In this document: positions 1 through 4,794 of the stretch, piece by piece | How the letters are laid out: the number at the start of each line of letters is the position of its first letter | Numbering within the stretch: the stretch's first letter is position 1 | Source: Boseongicola sp. SB0675_bin_26 | GTDB taxonomy: Bacteria > Pseudomonadota > Alphaproteobacteria > Rhodobacterales > Rhodobacteraceae | Reading direction: 5' to 3' | NCBI GenBank assembly: GCA_009843725.1 | Contig: VYCX01000552.1 | Span: forward strand, 1-6,913 | DNA length: 6,913 bases | Position numbers and translations under genes: made by a program | Notes under the pieces: generated by a model | Database searches by the model: none | Seen by the model: the letters and a program-made list of their open reading frames with translations, nothing else | What the model was told of the DNA's origin: nothing

Positions 1-63
1 CGCGAGACGGACGGCGGCGGACCCGCAAACGGCGTCGGCCTGCGCCTGAGCACCAGCTGGTAG
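1..63 (+). CDS. C-terminal end of an autotransporter-type outer-membrane beta-barrel protein (5' part outside window)
   Basis: Only the last 20 codons and the TAG stop are present. The translated tail has the pattern R-E-T-D, a short Gly/Pro/Asn turn, then G-V-G-L-R-L-S-T-S-W. This is the shape of a final outer-membrane beta strand: alternating residues and a terminal aromatic, the signal recognised by the BAM assembly machinery. It aligns with the end of the gene that finishes at 2725 (R-E-V-D, turn, G-I-G-I-R-F-T-S-R-W), with the same spacing from the Arg-Glu to the terminal Trp. The two genes are therefore probably tandem paralogues of one barrel family on the same strand. The passenger part cannot be seen. 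Confidence is good for the barrel tail because of the paralogue match, but nothing can be said about the rest of the protein. Confidence 0.75.
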   Translation, partial: RETDGGGPANGVGLRLSTSW

Positions 64-647
64 GCGGGTCGGCCTGCGCCGAACCGGGCGCCGCATGGAC
101 GCGGGAAGCGATGGCGGAGACGGACCGGATGCTGCCCGCCCGTGGAGGTTCGCGCGGCAGCTGCTGGCACTCTGTGAATATAAAATGGCCATGAAAATGA
201 GATAATGGACACGTTTAAATCATGAGAAATTTATATTTTAGACAGAAATATCGCATGAACCTTCGATCTGGCAAGACAGTCTTGTTATTCGGAATGATAT
301 ATGCACGGTCCTGCCCATTCTCGAATCGGCTGCGCGGACTGCTGGTCTTGGGTCTGGCGCACCAGGATTGCATGTCGGAAAGGGATTTCAGAATGGCATT
401 TGCTAGGTTCGCGGGCGGCCGCGACACCGCCGCCCGAACGATCGTTGAGCGGGACGCAAGGAACCTTGATGACAAGGCTTGTTTTGCGCACCGCCGTACG
501 GTCCGCCCGGCGGGCCGGTTCCGTTTCACGCCCAGAGGGCTTCCGGCATCGAAGGGCAGCCAGACCGCGACGGGGCCTCGATCTCCCGCCGCTGCGTGCG
601 GCGTCCCTCTCGGAACCGTTCCCGCAATCCGAGGCTCCGAATCGCGA
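64..647. other. Intergenic region and presumed leader between the two autotransporter genes
   Basis: About 580 bases without a convincing gene. Open frames cross it, including one from an ATG at 222 that runs in frame into the autotransporter signal peptide. Its translation up to 647 is basic and low in complexity, with no recognisable domain, and a signal peptide needs the start at 648. A 36-codon frame from 95 to 205 is also unremarkable. An AT-rich block lies at about 171-300 in otherwise GC-rich DNA and is the likeliest promoter location. If transcription starts there, the mRNA would carry a leader of roughly 350-450 bases, which is long for a simple outer-membrane protein gene. I saw no strong intrinsic terminator after the stop at 63. 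Confidence 0.5.
171..300 (+). promoter_or_regulatory. AT-rich block, candidate promoter region of the autotransporter gene
   Basis: This stretch is much richer in A/T than the DNA on either side. It contains GATAAT (201-206), close to a -10 hexamer, and TATATT (232-237). I could not find a good -35 hexamer at a normal distance from either, so no specific promoter is claimed. The position, upstream of a secreted-protein gene with nothing coding between, makes it the best candidate for the regulatory region. Confidence 0.25.
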
Positions 648-1202
648 ATGAACCTTGCCCGCACGTCGACGCCGTGCGCCCTGCAGCCTCTCCGGCTTTC
701 CGGCATCGCTGCGCTTGCAGTGATGCTCCTCCTGCCGCTGGGCATGCTCGGACCTGCCAATGCGGGCCCGTTCTGTCTTGATGGCGACGGCAACATGCAC
801 CCTCCCGAGCGCTGGGAAGACGGCAGGCCGGTTTGGCCGCCTGCCTGCAGCAGAACCGGCGGGAACGGAGACGAGCCGGCCGGAAGCGCGGACGAGGTGG
901 CCGAGAGCAGGAACGAGGGACGCGTAGGCGGCGACGGCGATGATCAAGCCCAAAGCACCGCCGCCGCCAGCAACGGTGCGCCGACGTTTCGGGTCGAGGC
1001 GACGGACCGGACGGCGACGGTGGACGTCGCGTTCAGCCATGCCATGCCGTGCCGGAGGCGACCGATCCCGAAGGCGGGCCCGTCACCTATTCGGCGGCAT
1101 TGTCGGACGGCAGCGCGCTGCCGGGCTGGCTGGGATTCGACGCCGCGACCAGGACGTTCTCGGGCACGCCGCGCGAGGGCGACGCCCCGGCATCACTGGT
1201 GA
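648..1202 (+). CDS. N-terminal fragment of the autotransporter: signal peptide, acidic linker, first half of an Ig-like domain
   Basis: This is a 184-residue frame as written. The ATG at 648 is chosen because it gives a textbook Sec signal peptide: a basic n-region with Arg residues, a hydrophobic core at about residues 19-35 (rich in Ala, Leu, Met, Val), and a P-A-N-A cleavage site near residue 39. The mature part starts with a short segment containing two Cys residues, D-G-D-G-N and several Trp/Pro, possibly a small disulfide loop. An acidic, Gly/Ser/Glu-rich stretch follows, and then an Ig-like strand beginning A-P-T-F-R-V-E-A-T-D. Residues after about 132 come from the wrong frame and turn into Arg/Pro-rich nonsense, which marks the frameshift. 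The ribosome binding site is weak (GAGG at 631-634, far from the start). An in-frame ATG at 222 exists but would bury the signal peptide. Confidence 0.5.
   Translation: MNLARTSTPCALQPLRLSGIAALAVMLLLPLGMLGPANAGPFCLDGDGNMHPPERWEDGRPVWPPACSRTGGNGDEPAGSADEVAESRNEGRVGGDGDDQAQSTAAASNGAPTFRVEATDRTATVDVAFSHAMPCRRRPIPKAGPSPIRRHCRTAARCRAGWDSTPRPGRSRARRARATPRHHW
1038..1047 (+). repeat. Perfect 5-base tandem duplication (CATGC)x2 at the autotransporter frameshift
   Basis: Two adjacent copies of CATGC sit exactly where the reading frame changes. With one copy deleted the codons read F-S-H-A-V-P-E-A-T-D, continuous with the Ig-like domain. A 5-base unit changes frame with each gain or loss, as in known pentanucleotide phase-variation tracts. 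Two copies is, however, far shorter than the tracts known to switch at high frequency. Confidence 0.8.
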
Positions 1203-2725
1203 TCTGGATCACGGCTGCCGACGACGGCAGTCCGCCACTCACCGACACCACGTCCTTCACGCTGACCGTGGTCGAGGCTGCCGGCGTGCCGGAAACCCGC
1301 GCGGAACCGCCGATCCGGTGGCTGGCGAGGTTCGGGAGGACGGCGGCAGGCCAGACCGTGGACGCGGTGACCGCGCGCTTCGCGCAGTTCGCCGGGGCCG
1401 ATCCGCATTTGGCGCTTGGCGGTCGGCGCATCGGCGTCCTGTCGCTCGTGAACGGGAGCGGGACGTCAGAGGCAGTTGAACCGCGTTCCGGGCGGAGCTC
1501 GGGCTCCAGCCAGAGGTCCCTAGCGGACCGTGGAGGCGGATCCAGGGCCGGAACCGGCCCGCGCTGGACGGCGTGGGGCCGGGCGGCGCTGGAACGGCTG
1601 GAAGGCCGCGAGGGCGGACAGTTCGCGGACAGCGACGTCGTCACCGGCGTGTTTGGCGTCGACCGGGAGCATGGCGGTTGGCTTGCCGGCGTGGCGCTCA
1701 GCCACAGCGTCGGCGTGACGGTTTGGAGCCCGCGCGGACCGGCATTGCAATACGGCGTCGACGGCACGGTGACGACGGTCAGCCCGTACTTCGGGCTGCG
1801 GCTGTCGGAGCGCCTGTCGGCCTGGGCGCTGGCCGGTCGCGGCCGCGGCGGGCTTGCGCTCACGCAGGGGCGCTCGGCGACGAAAGATGACAGGATTGGC
1901 GCAACGGTCGACGACACGTCGTGGGAGACCGACTTCGCGATGACGTTTGGTGCCGCGGGGGTGCGTGGCGAGCTGCTGACGCCGGAGGCGGCGGACGGCC
2001 TGTCACTGGCGCTGAAGGGCGACGCGCTCCTGGTGCGCACGACTTCGGCCGCGATCCGGGAGGTTGAGGGCCTCGGCAGCCTCGCGGCGGCGGAAGCCGG
2101 CGCGAGCCGCGTGAGGCTCTTGCTGGAAGGGAGCCGCGCCATCGCCTTGGATGACGGGACGCTGACACCGTCCTTCGAGATCGGACTGCTCCGCGACGGC
2201 GGCGACGCAGGGACCGGTGCGGGCGTGTCGCTCGGTGGCGGGCTGAAATGGTCCGATCCGTCCTCGAGGTTGAGCATGGACCTGAACGCGCACGCGCTTC
2301 TTGCGCACGCCGGGAGCGACCGTCGCGAATGGGGCGTCTCAGGCGCGCTGCGACTGGCGCCGGATTCCCGGGGTCGGGGCATCTCGCTTTCGCTGGCCCA
2401 AACCCTCGGCGACGGTCCGGGCGGCGCGGGCGCTGTGTGGTCGGTGCGGAACGCGACCGGGCTTCTGCAGGACGGCGTGTCCGCAGAGACGGCACGTCTG
2501 GACGGCGAGCTGGCCTACGGGCTGCCGGTCCGGGGCGATCGTTTCACCGGCACGCCTTATGCCGGGCTGTCCGCAACCGGGGCGGAGACGGGTGTCCGGG
2601 TCGGTTGGCGGCTCCGCCCGTCCGGCGACGCGCCGCTACGGTTTTCCGTCGAGACGACCCGGCGCGAGGTCGACGGCGACGAGCCCGATCACGGCATCGG
2701 GATCCGGTTCACGTCGCGCTGGTGA
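1049..2725 (+). CDS. C-terminal fragment of the autotransporter: rest of Ig-like domain, linker and outer-membrane beta-barrel
   Basis: This frame has 558 codons and opens with GTG, which is probably an internal codon rather than a true start; no ribosome binding site precedes it. Residues 1-75 finish a He_PIG/cadherin-like Ig domain (A-T-D-P-E-G-G-P-V-T-Y, L-P-G-W-L-G-F-D, T-F-S-G-T-P). Next comes an amphipathic linker, W-L-A-R-F-G-R-T-A-A-G-Q-T-V-D-A-V, a motif I recall as typical just before barrels of this family. From residue 173 (W-T-A-W-G-R-A) to the end there are repeated Gly/aromatic strands, for example G-G-W-L-A-G-V-A-L-S-H-S and Y-F-G-L-R-L-S-E-R-L-S-A-W. The protein ends in Trp, as outer-membrane barrels do. 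The barrel would anchor the Ig fold at the cell surface. No protease or enzyme motif is seen, so a binding or adhesive role is only a guess. Confidence 0.75.
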   Translation: MPEATDPEGGPVTYSAALSDGSALPGWLGFDAATRTFSGTPREGDAPASLVIWITAADDGSPPLTDTTSFTLTVVEAAGVPETRAEPPIRWLARFGRTAAGQTVDAVTARFAQFAGADPHLALGGRRIGVLSLVNGSGTSEAVEPRSGRSSGSSQRSLADRGGGSRAGTGPRWTAWGRAALERLEGREGGQFADSDVVTGVFGVDREHGGWLAGVALSHSVGVTVWSPRGPALQYGVDGTVTTVSPYFGLRLSERLSAWALAGRGRGGLALTQGRSATKDDRIGATVDDTSWETDFAMTFGAAGVRGELLTPEAADGLSLALKGDALLVRTTSAAIREVEGLGSLAAAEAGASRVRLLLEGSRAIALDDGTLTPSFEIGLLRDGGDAGTGAGVSLGGGLKWSDPSSRLSMDLNAHALLAHAGSDRREWGVSGALRLAPDSRGRGISLSLAQTLGDGPGGAGAVWSVRNATGLLQDGVSAETARLDGELAYGLPVRGDRFTGTPYAGLSATGAETGVRVGWRLRPSGDAPLRFSVETTRREVDGDEPDHGIGIRFTSRW

Positions 2726-2766
2726 GCCGGCGGCGCGAATCGCGGCAGCGAGCTGGAGACGGAAAC

Positions 2767-3165
2767 ATGTACGGGCAGGAGGCCGTCGGGAGCGTCGACG
2801 GCAATGCGGGGATCGGATTGCGGGCCGCGGACGACGCGCCGCCGCATGCCGGCGGGGCGCAGGCCGACGGGCTGCGGCACGGGAACTGGCGGATCGAGCG
2901 TCCCGGCGGGCCGGACATGCACTTCGGGACTGCCGCATGGTGCGCGCGGGAACGAGAAGATACGATCCGGGCATTGGCCTGGGCACCCCGACGACCGAAT
3001 TCAGGAATGCGAGGGCGCACGGTTCGCGCGCAGGAACAGTCTGGCCTTGGCAGGAATGGTCGTTGCGGCCTGCCTGGCCGACGCGGGACCGGAGAATCTG
3101 GTGGTGTTCGGCGTGAAAGCCAACGGGACGATGGGTGTCCTCACCGCTTGCATCTTGCATCATGA
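2767..3165 (+). CDS. Possible small hypothetical protein or gene remnant
   Basis: I do not recognise this 132-codon frame. In its favour, the ATG at 2767 has a good Shine-Dalgarno (GGAG at 2755-2758, 8 bases upstream) and lies 41 bases after the autotransporter stop. Up to about 2940 the codons also follow the coding pattern of this genome: very G/C-rich third positions, intermediate first, lowest second. The product there is Gly/Ala/Asp-rich and hydrophilic with no signal peptide, membrane segment or motif that I can name. After about 2950 the codon pattern fades and the tail is Arg/Gly-rich, while other frames look better. It may be the intact start of a gene whose later part has shifted frame, possibly the same locus as the membrane-protein remnant that follows. 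It may also be chance in GC-rich DNA, where long open frames are common. Confidence 0.25.
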   Translation: MYGQEAVGSVDGNAGIGLRAADDAPPHAGGAQADGLRHGNWRIERPGGPDMHFGTAAWCAREREDTIRALAWAPRRPNSGMRGRTVRAQEQSGLGRNGRCGLPGRRGTGESGGVRRESQRDDGCPHRLHLAS

Positions 3166-3419
3166 TCCTCGCGTGCCATGCATATTGGTATTTCATGCGT
3201 TGGCATCATCTTTCCGAGGATACGAAGCTTCTGGTGTTCTCCGTCACGCTGAACCATGCCCCGCTGCGTTTCTGGAACGCCGGTTCAAGGATGCTCATTC
3301 AGAAGTCTGCGGCGCGGTGCGCGAATCAGGCGTGCTTCCTGCTTGTCGCGCTGTCCACCGCGATTTCGGTCTGGTGGGGCGGCGATGCGGCTATCGGCAA
3401 AGTCGGCCGTACGAAGTGA
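2937..3419 (+). pseudogene. Frameshifted small membrane protein gene
   Basis: A coherent protein appears if three segments are joined: 2937-3029, then 3032-3154 in the next frame, then 3162-3419. The first join is at a CGCGCGC run (3025-3031; dropping one GC restores frame). The second is at a perfect TTGCATC duplication (3148-3161; dropping one copy restores frame). The result is about 157 residues. It has a hydrophilic N-terminus (G-L-G-T-P-T-T-E-F-R-N-A-R-A), a first hydrophobic helix (S-L-A-L-A-G-M-V-V-A-A-C-L), and a short loop with N-L-V-V-F-G-V-K. A second helix runs through I-M-I-L-A-C-H-A-Y-W-Y-F-M to R-W-H-H, and a third (C-F-L-L-V-A-L-S-T-A-I-S-V-W-W) sits near the C-terminus. Third positions in 3162-3419 are about 70% G/C by hand count, above positions one and two, as expected of coding DNA. 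The layout recalls small uncharacterised two- or three-helix inner-membrane proteins; I cannot name a family or function. As written, only 3135-3419 or 3162-3419 could be translated, without a clear ribosome binding site. Confidence 0.4.
3148..3161 (+). repeat. Perfect 7-base tandem duplication (TTGCATC)x2 at a reading-frame change
   Basis: Two adjacent TTGCATC copies lie inside what would be the second membrane helix. Reading with one copy gives L-T-A-C-I-M-I-L-A-C-H, a smooth hydrophobic helix that joins the upstream frame to the downstream one. Reading both copies throws translation into a frame of low hydrophobicity. Seven bases is a frame-changing unit length. Confidence 0.7.
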
Positions 3420-3734
3420 TGGAATTATCGACTCCGAAAGGGCCGCTGCTACCGATCCCGTGCCGCAACACCGCCAACCACGCACGGACGCAAAACGGTG
3501 GACGGAGGAAGCTTGAACGCAGATCGGCCTCGGTGTCGTCAAATTGCATGTTGCCAAGTCATGGACTTGCTGATGGGCGATACGGATTCCGCTGAAGCGT
3601 CAATGGACGGAAACTGCCAGTTGACGGCAGCAAGCTGACCTGGATTGTTTGTCAATAGTATGCCAGTCGGGTGTATGATGAAAGGCATCTAGAATGAAAT
3701 TGATCGGCAATATACTGTTTTAATTTAATTAATT
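3420..3734. other. Non-coding stretch between the membrane-protein remnant and tRNA-Lys
   Basis: No gene is supported here. An open frame runs to 3595 but its translation has no domain and mixed codon use. An inverted repeat CGTCAA/TTGACG (3598-3603 and 3621-3626) and a nested CTGCC/GGCAG hairpin (3614-3618 and 3626-3630) are present without a following T-run. From about 3640 the DNA becomes AT-rich. TTGTCA (3649-3654) and TATGAT (3674-3679) look like promoter boxes but are 19 bases apart, which is too wide to call. The minus strand just beyond the tRNA shows no hairpin plus T-run, so no terminator for the tRNA could be placed. Confidence 0.5.
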
Positions 3735-3810
3735 TGGTGAGCCGTGTAGGATTCGAACCTACGACCTACTGATTAAAAGTCAGTTGCTCTACCAACTGAG
3801 CTAACGGCCC
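3735..3810 (-). tRNA. tRNA-Lys (anticodon UUU)
   Basis: On the minus strand the 76 bases fold as a complete cloverleaf. The acceptor stem is GGGCCGT with ACGGCTC (one G-U pair), the D stem GCTC/GAGC, and the anticodon stem ACTGA/TCAGT around the loop CTTTTAA with anticodon TTT. The variable loop is AGGTC and the T stem GTAGG/CCTAC around TTCGAAT. The discriminator is A, and CCA is encoded. It decodes AAA and AAG lysine codons. It is transcribed away from dapF and towards the decayed region, so its 3' end faces the accessory side. No stem position is broken, so it should be functional. Confidence 0.97.
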
Positions 3811-3823
3811 ACTAGGTGATCCG

Positions 3824-3851
3824 ACCTAATGCGCACATCCTGAACCGTCAA
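3824..3851 (-). promoter_or_regulatory. Probable sigma-70-type promoter of tRNA-Lys
   Basis: On the minus strand, TTGACG (complement of 3846-3851) and TTAGGT (complement of 3824-3829) are separated by 16 bases. The -35 box matches the consensus in five of six positions; the -10 box is weak. A start about 7 bases further on would leave a very short 5' leader before the mature tRNA end at 3810, which is a normal arrangement for tRNA genes. Confidence 0.5.
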
Positions 3852-3969
3852 GCGCAAAACTGGTCCGCGCAATTCGGGTGCGTCACTCCTGAAGGCTTTC
3901 AGCGAAGCCGGTCAGCACAGGCGGCAACGCGACTTTCGCAAGGCCGGGCATCGCTGTATACGCGCGGGC

Positions 3970-4794
3970 ATGGCTGCGACCGACATCATCGGCATTCCGT
4001 TCATGAAGATGCATGGGCTTGGCAACGACTTCGTCGTGATCGACCGTCGTCAAGGCGGGGTCAGGATCACCCCGGAGCTGGCGCGAGCCGCCGGCGACCG
4101 GCGCCGGGGGGTCGGCTTTGACCAGTTGGCGGTGATCGAATCGGATCAAGCGTCGGCGGGAAGGTTGACGTTCTTCAATCCCGACGGGTCGATCTCCGCG
4201 GCTTGCGGAAATGCAACCCGTTGCATTGCACGGCACTTGATGAATGAGACAGGCCAGAACGCCGTGACGCTGCGCACCGAGCGTGGGATGCTGGCATGCG
4301 AGGATGCCGGCGACGGCATGACGCGGGTCAACATGGGCGCACCCGAGACAGAATGGCGGGAAATCCCCCTCGCGCAGAACGTGGACACCCTGCATCTGCC
4401 GCTTGACGGAGATCCGGTCGCGACGTCCATGGGAAACCCGCATTGCAGCTTCTTTGTGGAGGATGCCGAGGCGATCGATCTTGCGTCGCGCGGGCCTGAG
4501 ATCGAACATCACCCGCTCTTTCCGGAAAGAACGAATGTCCAGTTCGCCGGCGTCTTGGGACGGGATCATCTTCGGATGCGGGTGTGGGAACGGGGAACGG
4601 GCGTCACGCTGGCCTCGGGATCTTCGTCCTGCGCCGTAGCCGTGGCGGCCGTTCGTCGAGGGCTGTCGGGCCGCAAGGTCACGCTGGACCTGGACGGGGG
4701 CCGGATCTGGGTGGACTGGCGCGAGGACGGCGTCTGGATGACCGGTCCTACGGCCCATGTCTTTGACGGCCAGATTCGCCTGGAGGAGATGTGA
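3970..4794 (+). CDS. dapF: Diaminopimelate epimerase
   Basis: This cytoplasmic, cofactor-free enzyme interconverts LL- and meso-2,6-diaminopimelate, the last step before lysine and the source of meso-DAP for peptidoglycan cross-links. The 274 residues match the usual family length. The N-terminal signature K-M-H-G-L-G-N-D-F-V-V-I-D is at residues 13-25. The two catalytic cysteines are both present: Cys79 in A-A-C-G-N-A-T-R-C, and Cys221 in A-S-G-S-S-S-C-A-V. M-G-N-P-H and the E-R-G-T-G-V-T substrate loop are also in place. The second cysteine motif is A-S-G-S-S-S-C instead of the common A-C-G-(S/T)-G-A-C, and the Glu found in that loop in gammaproteobacterial enzymes is Val; I recall hydrophobic residues there in alphaproteobacterial enzymes. 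The start at 3970 is preferred because alphaproteobacterial DapF usually has a few residues before the signature, but its ribosome binding site is weak and ATG 4003 is an alternative. Its last codons overlap mtaB. Confidence 0.97.
   Translation: MAATDIIGIPFMKMHGLGNDFVVIDRRQGGVRITPELARAAGDRRRGVGFDQLAVIESDQASAGRLTFFNPDGSISAACGNATRCIARHLMNETGQNAVTLRTERGMLACEDAGDGMTRVNMGAPETEWREIPLAQNVDTLHLPLDGDPVATSMGNPHCSFFVEDAEAIDLASRGPEIEHHPLFPERTNVQFAGVLGRDHLRMRVWERGTGVTLASGSSSCAVAVAAVRRGLSGRKVTLDLDGGRIWVDWREDGVWMTGPTAHVFDGQIRLEEM
4782..4788 (+). promoter_or_regulatory. Shine-Dalgarno of mtaB, inside the end of dapF
   Basis: GGAGGAG lies five bases before ATG 4794 but only two before the in-frame GTG at 4791. 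The spacing decides for ATG 4794, which overlaps the dapF stop as ATGA. This arrangement lets ribosomes finishing dapF restart on mtaB. Confidence 0.8.

Larger units (their letters stand above)
648..2725 (+). pseudogene. Frameshifted autotransporter gene: signal peptide, Ig-like fold, C-terminal beta-barrel (whole locus)
   Basis: The two frames 648-1202 and 1049-2725 are halves of one gene. The N-terminal half ends an Ig-like fold mid-strand (V-A-F-S-H-A), and the second half begins with the continuation (V-P-E-A-T-D-P-E-G-G). The junction is a perfect tandem duplication of CATGC at 1038-1047. Removing one copy gives an uninterrupted frame of about 690 codons with a sensible He_PIG/cadherin-like domain across the join. 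As written, translation from 648 stops at 1202, so a secreted fragment without its barrel would be made. Loss of one base instead of gain of five would restore frame equally well, but would leave two extra residues in the fold. The gene may be a decaying paralogue of the gene ending at 63, an on/off switched surface gene, or a sequence error. I cannot separate these from one sequence. Confidence 0.75.
2720..3744. repeat. 10-base direct repeat TGGTGAGCCG at 2720-2729 and 3735-3744, bracketing the decayed segment
   Basis: The last 10 bases of the tRNA-Lys gene as read on the plus strand (3735-3744, including the CCA end) recur exactly at 2720-2729, across the stop codon of the autotransporter gene. 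The bases on either side do not match. Short direct repeats of a tRNA 3' end can mark the edge of integrated DNA. Here the match is short, no integrase or other mobility gene lies between the copies, and chance is a real possibility. Confidence 0.25.

Noticed and set aside
222..647. N-terminal extension of the autotransporter frame back to ATG 222
   Set aside because: It would place about 140 basic, low-complexity residues before a clear Sec signal peptide. The ATG at 648 gives the expected n-, h- and c-regions and cleavage site.
1087..2382. Long minus-strand open frame opposite the barrel
   Set aside because: Ser/Pro/Arg-rich translation without domains; it is the antisense shadow of a G/C-third-position gene whose plus-strand product is a recognisable barrel.
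3041..3070. Lipoprotein signal (V-A-A-C after a hydrophobic stretch)
   Set aside because: There is no start codon or ribosome binding site at the right distance in that frame, and the stretch fits better as the first helix of the multi-spanning membrane-protein remnant.
2804..3595. A 263-codon plus-strand frame as one gene
   Set aside because: Only its middle (about 3032-3154) has coding-like base use and a hydrophobic helix. The beginning and end are Arg/Cys/Pro-rich nonsense, better explained by frame changes.
3649..3679. Promoter TTGTCA / TATGAT on the plus strand
   Set aside because: The 19-base spacing is too wide, and transcription from it would run antisense through tRNA-Lys before reaching dapF.
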